Shown: positions 17,819 through 27,200, counted from the first letter of the stretch. The stretch: 64,000 bases of DNA from Flavobacterium aquatile LMG 4008 = ATCC 11947 (GCF_000757385.1 NZ_JRHH01000001.1:186001-250000); one strand, 5' to 3'. Numbers and translations: made by a program. The notes: a model not told the origin generated them from the sequence alone.

Positions 17819-17942
17819 AACGTTCCGGCGCTTGGCGAGGTTGCGAAGTTCGGAACCGATTATTTTCTGTTAAAGATAAAATTTCATGCGAAATGTAAAC
17901 GTGAATTTACTACAAAATTCGCAATCTTGCCAAACGACTGTT
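17819..17942 (-). repeat. Array element F (124 bp, main sequence class)
   Basis: Bounded by AAC (17819) and GTT (17940), and very similar to element B over its whole length. The left arm TTGGCGAGGTTGCG pairs with CGCAATCTTGCCAA over 14 positions, two of them G-T on the plus strand. A C/A mismatch and a GTTC bulge follow, then AAC/GTT. Confidence 0.9.
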
Positions 17943-17952
17943 AGCTGACGTT

Positions 17953-18549
17953 TTAACTAAGCGCAATAAACTGATATTTTGACTTTAACTCTGCATAAAA
18001 ATTACCTTCTTGATAAAGAAGATTCGTAGATTGGAAGTCGTCTTCATTTTCATTTATGAAAAGGTTTAATATCTTTTTACTTTCAAACTTCACAATTATC
18101 CCAACGTCGGCCATTATTACTTTTTCTATTTTAATATTAATCTCTGTAGGTAAATCTTCAGTTGGATTTATTTGGGAGCTCTCTGATTCAAAGAGATTTT
18201 TTTTGATTTCTCTTACTTCAGTAAAATATAATTTTGTCTTAACCATTTCTATTTCTGATATTTCCTCATTTTCAACCAATAATTCGCTTCCCGATTGAGC
18301 AACAAACTTTTCATCTTTAAAGATAATTTGTGTCTTCATAGCATATTGAGTCTGAATAGTATCTTCTTCTTTGCTTTTTGAAGATTGAGAAAGATTTATT
18401 TTTTCGGCAAGTTTAATTTCTAGTAAAAAGTGAAAGCTTCCATATTCAAAGACATAGCAAATATTTTCGAACCAAATGCGGATTGGTGAATTGTCCTTGA
18501 TATATTTTAAATGGAATAATTCTTCGTCGGAGAAAAGATAAGTTTTCAT
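17953..18549 (-). CDS. Hypothetical 198-aa protein, last (rightmost) array cargo gene
   Basis: No signal peptide. The start (MKTYLFSDEELFHLKYIKDNSPIRIWFENICYVFEYGSFHFLLEI) and the alternating strand pattern suggest a compact beta-rich cytoplasmic protein; a charged Glu/Lys/Ser loop lies near residues 58-75. I do not recognise the family. The stop is 11 bp from element F. The start is only about 24 bp from the AAC at 18573, so there is no room for a full promoter inside the unit. Its flanks pair over 15 bp with one wobble. Confidence 0.72.
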   Translation of the reverse strand: MKTYLFSDEELFHLKYIKDNSPIRIWFENICYVFEYGSFHFLLEIKLAEKINLSQSSKSKEEDTIQTQYAMKTQIIFKDEKFVAQSGSELLVENEEISEIEMVKTKLYFTEVREIKKNLFESESSQINPTEDLPTEINIKIEKVIMADVGIIVKFESKKILNLFINENEDDFQSTNLLYQEGNFYAELKSKYQFIALS

Positions 18550-18563
18550 GGTTACGGTTAAAA

Positions 18564-18655
18564 ATGTCAGCTAACTTGTATATATAAGCCATAAATCACA
18601 CATATCTACCTTTTAGTAGGTGGCTTTGTGCCATAAATTGGCTATTCTATTTCTT
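18564..18655. other. Right-hand end of the array: half site plus hairpins
   Basis: GTCAGCTAAC (18566-18575) is the perfect inverted copy of GTTAGCTGAC at 17940-17949, so it closes the last gene unit. The sequence to the right does not continue as a normal element: GTTGCG is not found at +21. Instead AAGCC...GGCTT with inner CTAC...GTAG (about 18587-18625) and TGGC-TTTGT-GCCA can form small hairpins. In integron terms this is where an attI-like site would be expected. Confidence 0.55.
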
Positions 18656-18665
18656 TCCAAATATA

Positions 18666-19022
18666 TTAAATATTATCTTCCTTGCGCAGTTCCTTTACAA
18701 ATTCTTTCATGCGCTGGAGTTCGTTGGGTGTCATTTCTATTAACTCTTTTATCAAGTTTATGTCGGTTTGCTTTACCCATTCTTTTAGCGGTGTGTTGTC
18801 TAGACTGGTGCTGTCTTTGGGCAGTTCTATGGCTAGTAATTCCTTAGGTGTGCAGTTTAAGTAGGTGCAAAACTTGTAGAGGTCGGCAAGGTCAATTGTC
18901 TTTTGGGTGCCGTTAAGTATTTTTTGGGCACGCGTTCTCGGGATTCCCATCTTTAATAACTGAAAATAAGGTCTCAAAATTCCTTTTTGAAGGAACATTT
19001 CTTTCACTTGTAGTACAAACAT
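18666..19022 (-). CDS. XRE-family helix-turn-helix regulator
   Basis: A 118-aa DNA-binding protein. Residues 20-65 (FQLLKMGIPRTRAQKILNGTQKTIDLADLYKFCTYLNCTPKELL) form an XRE helix-turn-helix, in which the AQKILNG helix would read DNA. A helical C-terminus (LIKELIEMTPNELQRMKEFVKELRKE) probably dimerises. Ten tandem palindromic 21-bp units lie just upstream of its start (19062-19271), which suggests that it binds there and controls itself. It lies next to the right end of the cassette array, but there is no direct evidence linking the two. Confidence 0.85.
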   Translation of the reverse strand: MFVLQVKEMFLQKGILRPYFQLLKMGIPRTRAQKILNGTQKTIDLADLYKFCTYLNCTPKELLAIELPKDSTSLDNTPLKEWVKQTDINLIKELIEMTPNELQRMKEFVKELRKEDNI

Positions 19023-19061
19023 AATGGCCTAATTTAATGATACAATAGTCAAATATACGAA

Positions 19062-19271
19062 AATTGTCGTTTGACAACCCAAAATTGTTATTTAACAACC
19101 TATAATTGTTATTTGGCAGTACAAAATTGTTATTTAGCAACCTATAATTGCTATATGACAACCCATACTTGCTATCTGACAATCCATACTTGCTATCTGA
19201 CAACCAATTATTGCTATATGATAACCCAAACTTGTTATCTGACGACCTAAACTTGTTATTTGAAAACTAAA
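19062..19271. repeat. Ten tandem 21-bp repeats, each with an internal palindrome
   Basis: Ten uninterrupted 21-bp units, read from 19062 to 19271. The core is TTGTTATTTAACAAC and variants (TTGCTATCTGACAAC, TTGTCGTTTGACAAC). Each core is near-palindromic (TTGTTA/TAACAA). The period of 21 bp is two helical turns, so all sites face the same side of DNA. There are no spacers, so this is not a CRISPR array. It resembles an iteron or operator array for the adjacent XRE protein. I see no gene in 19272-19470. Confidence 0.9.
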
Positions 19272-19470
19272 ACAGCCAAAAAGCACAATTAGAATACCTT
19301 TTTTATTGATTTAGGGTGTATATAGTATAGCTAAATAGGAATTAATTATCAAGTTGCTCATTTGTAGAATTGTATTATATTTGACTTTAATTAAAAAAAT
19401 CTAGCTTGACAATTGATTTTCGGCAGATTAGACTTGGGTTTGTCAATCTTTACTAAATATAAATTGAATT

Positions 19471-22400
19471 ATGAGAGTAAAATTATCACTTTTATTTATT
19501 GTTTTTACACTGTGTTGTACAGCGCAAACGGTTACAATTCCTGATATTAATTTTAAAAATGCATTAATTAGTTCCTTGTGCGTTGATGCCGATTTAAATG
19601 GTACTTATGAAAGTGATGCCGATTTAAACAATGATGGGCAGATTCAATTTACAGAAGCGCAAGCCGTTAAAAGATTAAAGGTTTCCAATAAATCTATTTC
19701 TAGTCTTACTGGTATTTCTAGTTTTTCAACTTTAAAAATTTTGTTGTGTGATAATAATTTGCTTACAACGCTTAGTTTGGCAACTAGTTTTAGCGCAATA
19801 ACAAGTCTTGAATATTTAGACTGTTCTCATAATTCGTTAACAAGTTTAAATTTATATCCAAATTTTACGCAATTAGTAAATTTAGATGTGGTTAATTGTT
19901 CTTTCAATCAGCTCACGGCGATCAATCTTTTATATACAACGCTTACAAGTTTAGATATTTCAAATAATAATTTTTCATCAATAACTCAGAACAGTGGTTA
20001 TTATAATGATTTAACCGATTTAAACATTAGTAATAATCAGTTTACAAGTTTTACAGTTGATTTTCCTGCTTTAGTAAATTTTCAATACGCCAATAATCCT
20101 TTAACCACTTTAGTTTTCTCGACCTATTCGAACAATGTGATCAATGTTACCAATTTGCCAACACTTCAATCATTAACTTTTCAATATCAAGTACTAGTTC
20201 CAGAAATTAATTTGTCGCAATTACCTTCGCTAAATTATCTACGTGTACATGCCACCATTCAAAATGATTTACTTTTAGCTAATTTGCCATCGTTAAACGC
20301 TGTAATTTTTCAAAATTCAGCAAGTGATTTAGTCTTGTCAAATAATCTGGGTTTTACCGCTATAAATACAGGTTTTGGAGATCCAAATTCAATAAATATC
20401 CATGCAAATAGTTTTCATATTACCAATGCACCTGAAATTAGTACCATTAACATTCAAAGTTTTAATGTGGTTCATTTTGCTGTAGACACAATGCCAAATT
20501 TAACCTCGTTAAAATTCCCTGATGGTGATCTTCTTCAATCGATAACGGTAAATTCAATGCCAGCATTACAAACGCTAGAAATAGGAAGTGTGTATTCTTC
20601 AGCAAATTCAAATTGTATTGATTTATCGATTCAAAATTTTAGCAACTTAACTTCATTGGTAATTAAAAGAATTAAACTCGGAACTTTGGTGATAGATTCA
20701 CTACCATTATTACAAAGTTTCAGCAATAGTGGCACAAGCTGCAATGCTACAACATCTAGTTTGACATTAAATAATTTGCCAGCACTTTACACTGTAAAAT
20801 TATTTGATTGGGATTTAGCCAATTTAAGTGTTACTAACTTAAATAGTTTACACGATTTAGAGATTGAGAATAGAAAATTTACATCATTAAACCTAAGTTC
20901 ATTACCACAATTGTACAGCCTAATTTACAACGTACAAACAGGTTCGCCAGCAGCATTACTACCAATGTTGAACATAGAAAATTTTCCTAGCTTGTATTCA
21001 ATAAAAGTAAGTAGACCAAATATAGGAGGAATAAACCTAGCTAATCTTCCTAGTTTATATAGTCTGATTGTAACCGTTGATGAATCTAGTGCTTTTTATC
21101 AATCCAATTCTATGAACTATTTAATAAATAATTTCCCAAGCCTTTATTATGTTCAATTGGATAATATTGTAACATCAAATCTTGTGTTCTCTAATGTTCC
21201 AAACTTAAACACTTTAAAATTAAAAAAATCAATTATTGGTCCATCGTATTCTTTTGAAAACTTATCATTAGAAACTGTTTTTTTTGAAGAGATGTCAACA
21301 ATCAATGGACTTGCGTTCAATAATTTGCCTAATTTTAAACACCTTAAAATTCAAAATTGCACTAATATTAATTCGTTTAGTCTAGGCAATACAAATGCAA
21401 CTTTGCAAACATTTTTTATTGATGCTACTGCATTCATAGCGAGCACTTCTATATCAAGTTTAAATTTTACAAATTTTCCACAATTAACCTCATTAACTGC
21501 GAAATTTAATTTGCTTAATTTAACACTTAGTAATTTACCAAATTTAACTTATTTAGATTGTTCTAGTAATAGGCTTAACACGTTAACTTTAACCAATTTT
21601 CCGTCTTTAAATGAATTGGTTTGTAATTATTTACAACCAACCATTACATCAAGTGCTTATAAAATTCCTATTGTGTTAGATCTTCCGCAACTCACAAAAT
21701 TGGATGTTAATTACAACAATAATAAATTAGCCGATTTAGACTTGTCTAATTGTCCATTGCTGAATGAATTACATTATATATTATTTAATTACACATCAAA
21801 CGGAACTATTCCTTACATAAGTTTAAAGAATGGAAATCCGAACTTTGCAATTTTTGAGTCCAATCCTATAGCCAAAATTTGTGTAGATACTACTGCAGAA
21901 AAAACACTATTACAATCGTTAAATTCGAATTTAGCAACAACAATTTTTACAACCTATTGCACTTTTACTCCAGGCGGAACGTATTATGTTGTTCAAGGAA
22001 ATAGTATTTTAGACACCAATAATAACGGCTGCGATTCATCGGATATTCAATTTCCTATGATCAATTTAAATATACTGTCTCAAGGAGTTACTTCTACATA
22101 TTTTGCCAATACTACAGGAACCTATTCATTACCTTTGATAGAAGGGCAATATACAATTACACCATCATTCGAAAATCCAACGTATTACACCTTTTCACCA
22201 GCTTCAATAAATGTTGATTTCCCAACAACGGCAAGTCCGTTAAACCAAGCATTTTGTATTTCTCCAAACGGAAATCACAATGACTTAGAAATTACTTTTT
22301 TACCATTTGTTCCTGCAAGGCCAGGTTTTAATGCAGTTTATAAACTAACTTATAAAAACAAAGGAAATCAAGTGCAATCTGGAACAATAGATTTGAACTT

Positions 22401-23316
22401 TAACGATGCTCTTTTAGATTTTGTTTCAAGTAGTCCTGTTGTAGTAAGTCAAACTACAAATTTATTAAACTGGACATTTACCAATTTACAGCCATTTGAA
22501 ACTAGAACTATCACGGTAACTTTAAATGTAAATACACCAACAGAAACTCCGCCAGTTGTATCGGGTACAATTCTAAATTATAATGCGCAAATCAACGGAT
22601 TGACCGATGAAAACATTAGTGATAACACTTCTATTTTAGATCAAGCTGCAGTGAATGCATACGATCCAAACGATAAAAATTGTTTAGAAGGTCCAGTTGT
22701 AACGACTAGTACAATAGGGAAATATGTACATTATATGGTTCGTTTTCAAAATACAGGAACTGCTAATGCGGAAAATGTTGTGGTTAAAGATTTAATCGAT
22801 ATCACAAAATTTGATGTTTCAACTTTAGTTCCAATTAGTGGAAGTCATAATTTTTATACTAGAATTACAAATACAAATGAGGTAGAATTTATCTTTGAAG
22901 ATATAAATCTGCCTTTTGCCAATGGATCCAACAATGGGTATGTTTCTTTTAAAATAAAGACAAAACCAACGTTAATTGAAGGCGATACTTTTAGTAATCA
23001 AGTAAATATTTATTTCGATTATAATTTTCCAATTGTAACTAATAATTATGTGACACTAATTCAAAACCCTTTGAGTAATGACCAATTTGAAAGCGAATAT
23101 GTATCGGTTTATCCAAATCCGGTAAGTGATGTATTGTATTTTAAAACATTAGAGGAAATTTCCAAAGTTGAGGTTTATGATATTTCTGGAAGAATTTTAA
23201 GTTCAAATTCAATTTTAGACAATAAACTAGATGTAAATAGATTACAATCAGGGAATTATATTCTTAAAATTTATACTCAAAACAGAATCCTAACTAGTAA
23301 AATAATAAAACAATAA
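19471..23316 (+). CDS. Large T9SS-secreted leucine-rich-repeat-like protein
   Basis: A 1281-aa exported protein. A signal peptide (LLFIVFTLCCTA|Q) is followed by an EF-hand/dockerin-like stretch (DADLNNDGQIQF, residues ~45-60). Then come about 700 residues of irregular leucine-rich repeats (TSLEYLDCSHNSLTSLNL, LPSLYSLIV, FPSLNELVC), usually 19-24 residues each. Residues ~835-900 are a SdrD B-like module, then a DUF11/DUF7619-like domain with NAYDPNDKNCLEGP and YVHYMVRFQNTGTANAENVVVKD. It ends in a type A T9SS sorting domain (VSVYPNPVSDVLYF). Probably a surface adhesin; ligand unknown. Confidence 0.88.
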   Translation: MRVKLSLLFIVFTLCCTAQTVTIPDINFKNALISSLCVDADLNGTYESDADLNNDGQIQFTEAQAVKRLKVSNKSISSLTGISSFSTLKILLCDNNLLTTLSLATSFSAITSLEYLDCSHNSLTSLNLYPNFTQLVNLDVVNCSFNQLTAINLLYTTLTSLDISNNNFSSITQNSGYYNDLTDLNISNNQFTSFTVDFPALVNFQYANNPLTTLVFSTYSNNVINVTNLPTLQSLTFQYQVLVPEINLSQLPSLNYLRVHATIQNDLLLANLPSLNAVIFQNSASDLVLSNNLGFTAINTGFGDPNSINIHANSFHITNAPEISTINIQSFNVVHFAVDTMPNLTSLKFPDGDLLQSITVNSMPALQTLEIGSVYSSANSNCIDLSIQNFSNLTSLVIKRIKLGTLVIDSLPLLQSFSNSGTSCNATTSSLTLNNLPALYTVKLFDWDLANLSVTNLNSLHDLEIENRKFTSLNLSSLPQLYSLIYNVQTGSPAALLPMLNIENFPSLYSIKVSRPNIGGINLANLPSLYSLIVTVDESSAFYQSNSMNYLINNFPSLYYVQLDNIVTSNLVFSNVPNLNTLKLKKSIIGPSYSFENLSLETVFFEEMSTINGLAFNNLPNFKHLKIQNCTNINSFSLGNTNATLQTFFIDATAFIASTSISSLNFTNFPQLTSLTAKFNLLNLTLSNLPNLTYLDCSSNRLNTLTLTNFPSLNELVCNYLQPTITSSAYKIPIVLDLPQLTKLDVNYNNNKLADLDLSNCPLLNELHYILFNYTSNGTIPYISLKNGNPNFAIFESNPIAKICVDTTAEKTLLQSLNSNLATTIFTTYCTFTPGGTYYVVQGNSILDTNNNGCDSSDIQFPMINLNILSQGVTSTYFANTTGTYSLPLIEGQYTITPSFENPTYYTFSPASINVDFPTTASPLNQAFCISPNGNHNDLEITFLPFVPARPGFNAVYKLTYKNKGNQVQSGTIDLNFNDALLDFVSSSPVVVSQTTNLLNWTFTNLQPFETRTITVTLNVNTPTETPPVVSGTILNYNAQINGLTDENISDNTSILDQAAVNAYDPNDKNCLEGPVVTTSTIGKYVHYMVRFQNTGTANAENVVVKDLIDITKFDVSTLVPISGSHNFYTRITNTNEVEFIFEDINLPFANGSNNGYVSFKIKTKPTLIEGDTFSNQVNIYFDYNFPIVTNNYVTLIQNPLSNDQFESEYVSVYPNPVSDVLYFKTLEEISKVEVYDISGRILSSNSILDNKLDVNRLQSGNYILKIYTQNRILTSKIIKQ

Positions 23317-23360
23317 TTAGGTTCAATTATTTATTGGTTGATTAATGTAAGCTTGCAACT

Positions 23361-24233
23361 ATGAAATTAGTAAAATATATCGTGTTATTGGGTTTGGTTT
23401 CGTGTTCATCAACTACTAAAAAAGACACGTTGCTCTTTTCGTTTCCTAAAAGAGTTAAAGAAGTTTCGGGTATTAAAACTACTGCTAATTCTAATTTAAT
23501 TTGGACTATTCAAGACAGTGGTAATCCTAACGAAATTTATGGTATTGATCAAAAAGGTTCGGTTTCTAAAACCATTTCTGTGTCAAATGCAGAAAATATC
23601 GATTGGGAAGACATCACTTCAGACAACGAAGGAAATTTATACATTGGCGATTTTGGTAACAATAACAACGAACGAAAAGATTTAGCTATTTATAAAATAA
23701 GCAGTAAAAATTTGGAACAATCCGAAGTAGAGTCGGAGTATAAAATCATGTTTTCTTATCCAGAGCAAACCGATTTTCCGCCCAAAAAGAAAGAGCTATT
23801 TTACGACTGTGAAGGTTTTTTTGAAATGAACAATCACTTTTATTTATTTACAAAAAATAGAAGTAAAGGTTTTGACGGGACAACTTTTGTGTATAAAATT
23901 CCGAATACTCCCGGAAATCACCAGGCGGTTTTACTTGGAAAATTTAAAACCTGTAGCGAATACAACACGTGCGTAATTACTAGTGCAGCTATAAGTCAAG
24001 ACCTGAAAAAAGTAGTGATTTTAAGTCATGATGCAATTTGGCTTTTCGAAAATTTCACCGATGATAATTTCCTTAACGGAAAGGCAACAGCTTTGCAATT
24101 AGATAATTTTTCTCAAAAGGAAGCTATTTGTTTTAAAGACAACAACACGCTTTATATTGCAGACGAAAAGACCAAAAAAATTGGTGGAAATTTATATGAA
24201 TATACTATTTCAAGTTTAAAACCCAAACCCTAG
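23361..24233 (+). CDS. Hypothetical lipoprotein, beta-propeller-like
   Basis: A 290-aa protein with a short lipoprotein signal (IVLLGLVSCSS, Cys15). The sequence has repeated short blades: SGIKTTANSNLIWTIQDSGNPNEIYGID, DWEDITSDNEGNLYIGDFGNNNNERKDLAIYKI, and a last one DNNTLYIADEKTKKIGGNLYEY. The Asp/Asn-rich loops suggest calcium-binding propeller blades. It starts 45 bp after the LRR protein and may be co-transcribed. The 3' end overlaps the convergent metallophosphoesterase gene by 18 bp. Function not known. Confidence 0.72.
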   Translation: MKLVKYIVLLGLVSCSSTTKKDTLLFSFPKRVKEVSGIKTTANSNLIWTIQDSGNPNEIYGIDQKGSVSKTISVSNAENIDWEDITSDNEGNLYIGDFGNNNNERKDLAIYKISSKNLEQSEVESEYKIMFSYPEQTDFPPKKKELFYDCEGFFEMNNHFYLFTKNRSKGFDGTTFVYKIPNTPGNHQAVLLGKFKTCSEYNTCVITSAAISQDLKKVVILSHDAIWLFENFTDDNFLNGKATALQLDNFSQKEAICFKDNNTLYIADEKTKKIGGNLYEYTISSLKPKP

Positions 24234-27200
24234 TCCAAAGGCGACTCTCGCTTTGTCGGTATCAGTTAAGTTTTTAAAATAGGTAATTCTTGCTGTTAAA
24301 ACGTTCAGTCCGTTCAGCCATATTCCGCCGCCAACCGATTGATGCCATTTGTTGGATTTTTCACCATCTAGCCAAACTCTACCATAATCATAACCGCCAA
24401 TAAATCCGTAACTCATTGGTACTAAACTTCCTTTAATTTTGCCAACACTAATACGTAAATCACTACTTTGAAAAAACGATTGGTTTCCTAGAAAGCGTTC
24501 GTTTCTAAATCCTCTCAAGTCAGTATCTCCGCCCAAAGTAGCACCTTGGTAGAACTCGAAATTATTGTTTAAAATTGATTTTCCTTTTAATAATGTGGCT
24601 AAAACAAAACGACCGTTGGCGTCAATTTTGTGATTGAAATTAAGTTTTGCTTCCAATGTTGGAAAGTTTCTTTTAATTTGAGTCAAATTGGTTTTCCAGC
24701 TTCCAGCAATAGCAAAACCCATTCCCATAGTTGGATTGGATTTATTGTCATAGTTTTCATAACCATATTGCAATTTTATTTCAGCAAATTGTTGGTATTC
24801 AAATACTTTAGGATTAATGCTGTTGGGGATGTTTATAAATCGATCATTTGTTTCTTCAACTTCAATGTTTTCCAATATAGGTTGAATAATGATTTCACTT
24901 CCAAATCGACCTAGTTTTCTCAAAATTGGTGAAACTTTGAACATTTGAATTCGAACTCTATTGTAATCCATTCCAAATTCACGATCATCGTTTACGGTTT
25001 CGTTTCCGTAACCAAAATAATTCTGAGCAAAATTTGGACTTGTAAATCGTGATTCCAATTCGAAATCCCATTTGCCAAATAATTTAGGGAATTTAGCATC
25101 GTATGTAATTTCGAAACCGTTGGTAGCAAAGTAATAATTGGCTCTAAAACTGTGCTTTTGCGTGTATGGATTTTGTTTAAAACCGTTTACGGTGTAATTT
25201 ATAACAGCACCAATTTTAATTTCATCATCTGGATTAAATCCAATTCCTGGTAAACCTGTCCAAGCGTTGAACTTTGGTTTTTTATAGTTGTATAAATTTA
25301 CATCATAATCATCGGTAATGACTTTTCTAGATGCACCATCGATTTCAAAGGTGTTTTCCTTCGATTTAAAATCATAAATAATTACGTTTCTACCATTTTC
25401 AACTTTGTAATTATCGTGATTTTGTCCGCCAATTAATCGTATTTTTATCTTAGATTTTTCACTACCAACTACTTCATAAACATCATCATCATCCAATCCA
25501 TAAATCCAAACTTCATTGGTTTCATTTTCAAAAATAGTTTTCTTTAAAATAATTTCTTCACCAGATTTTTTAAGTCTAATAGTTTGAATTTCAATTTGTT
25601 TCGGAGTAAATTTTGAAATTATAAATTTCTCTTTTTTATTGGTTCCTACTATTACAATGGTTTTTTGAAGCACTTTGTAATAAGCCGAAGCATATTTTTC
25701 TAAATTTGATTTTCTAGTTTTTAGTTTATACTTGATGCTTTCAATGGTTTTGTCTTGAACTTCAATTGGCAGTTGTTTAAAAGCATCAGCAATGGCATCA
25801 TTTGATAAATTTTCTTGTATAAATTTGGCTTGAGCAATCCAATCTTGCTTCGTTGACGATTTCAAAAAGGCTAAGTCTAAAGCATAAGGTTCGCGATTAA
25901 ACCATTTTACGTTTGCTATTTTATGATTGAATGTTTGCATGTGACGCAAATCGGGAATATTCATTGCTATTGCCAAAAAAGCACCGTCATATTTTGTAAA
26001 AGCTTGATCTCTATCACGCGGAATTGGTTTGTAAATAATTTTATCATTTACTTTATATTCACCCCAACGCCATTGGTCGGAATGTCTGTCCCAATCACCA
26101 ATAAGCATATCAAAAAGACGTGCTTTTATGTATTCTTTTTCGTCTATAGCATATTTTTCGTCACTATTTAGATTTTTTAAAACATCATCGGTCCCAACAA
26201 TTGCATCAGGTTTTCCGAAAGATTCTAAATCTTTTTGACTGTCTGAAGGTCGTTCTTCTACCAAATATAATTCGTCGCCAAAATCATTATTGAAAAGTTT
26301 TAGATCTTTATGTTTTGGTATGTAATATAGTTTTGGATTGGAGTGACTTACGCCAATTTTATCTGCTAATAATCCTACAGCAAAAGGCGTGTAAGGATGC
26401 GATGTTGTGTAAAAGTCCAATAAAAAATCTTCGGCGTAGGTGTTTTTAAATTCTTTTTCTACATATTGATCTTTAAAAGCAACCGATTGTAAAAATCGTG
26501 AAGCACTTTTCTTTATGGCACGCATTACATATTCTTTACCATTCTTATCTTTCAATCGAAGTGAGTTTGATTGGTGTCCGCCACCGGCTTGAACAGGTTG
26601 TAATCCGCCAAAGAGCATGTCTAAAGTTACCGTTTTGGCTTCTATTGGCAAACTGTAATAATCTTTGTAATGTTTTCCTAAAAACCAATTGTGAAACCAT
26701 GTTTTGGTTGTCATTTCTTTGGTGTAAACCGATGTCGTTGTTTTAGACGGAAATGAACTTTTGTAAGTAACTTCAAGTTTTTCTATCGTTTTATTAATAG
26801 ATTTTTGCCATATAAGTTCTTTTTTGCCTTTGTCAGTTCCGTAAAAAGATAAAATTTGCTCACCATTTTTTAGAACATCAATGGTGACATATCCGTTTCT
26901 TCCATACGAAAAATCGTTTCTATTGACTGCTTTTGCGGCTTCAGTTTTTGAGCCAGAACCACTAATTACCTGTGTAATGTTTTCTTTGTCAATATATTGT
27001 AGATTATGGTCGTGGCCAGAAACTACAATGACATTATCTTGGCCTTGTAGTAGCGCTTTAATTCTTTTACTATAAATGGTATAATGTTTATTTTGAATGT
27101 CTTGCGGATTTGCACCAGAAGTTTTGCGGAGTAAATTGATAAACGAACCAATTACAGGTAAAGGAAAATTGATTTCTAGAGGAAACAATTGTTTTATTAA

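Noticed and set aside
12220..17942. Insertion sequences or MITEs between the genes
   Set aside because: No target-site duplications next to AAC/GTT are seen. The flanks match across the gene, not across the element.
12220..18575. Classical integron with standard attC sites
   Set aside because: The bases after GTT do not follow GTTRRRY, the R-L spacers are 18 and 14 nt instead of 5-8, the length is fixed and no intI gene is present in the window. The analogy is kept, the identity is not.
18689..18691. GTT at 18689 as the right end of a seventh full element starting at 18573
   Set aside because: The length would be 119 bp, the GTTGCG and CGCAAT boxes are missing and the segment runs into the XRE coding sequence.
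18913..19203. A 96-codon minus-strand frame with seven-residue repeats (NNNYRLL-like)
   Set aside because: It is the translation of the 21-bp DNA repeats (21 = 7 codons) and overlaps the XRE gene start. The periodicity comes from the operator array, not from a protein.
19062..19271. CRISPR array
   Set aside because: The 21-bp units are directly adjacent with no spacers, and no cas gene is present.
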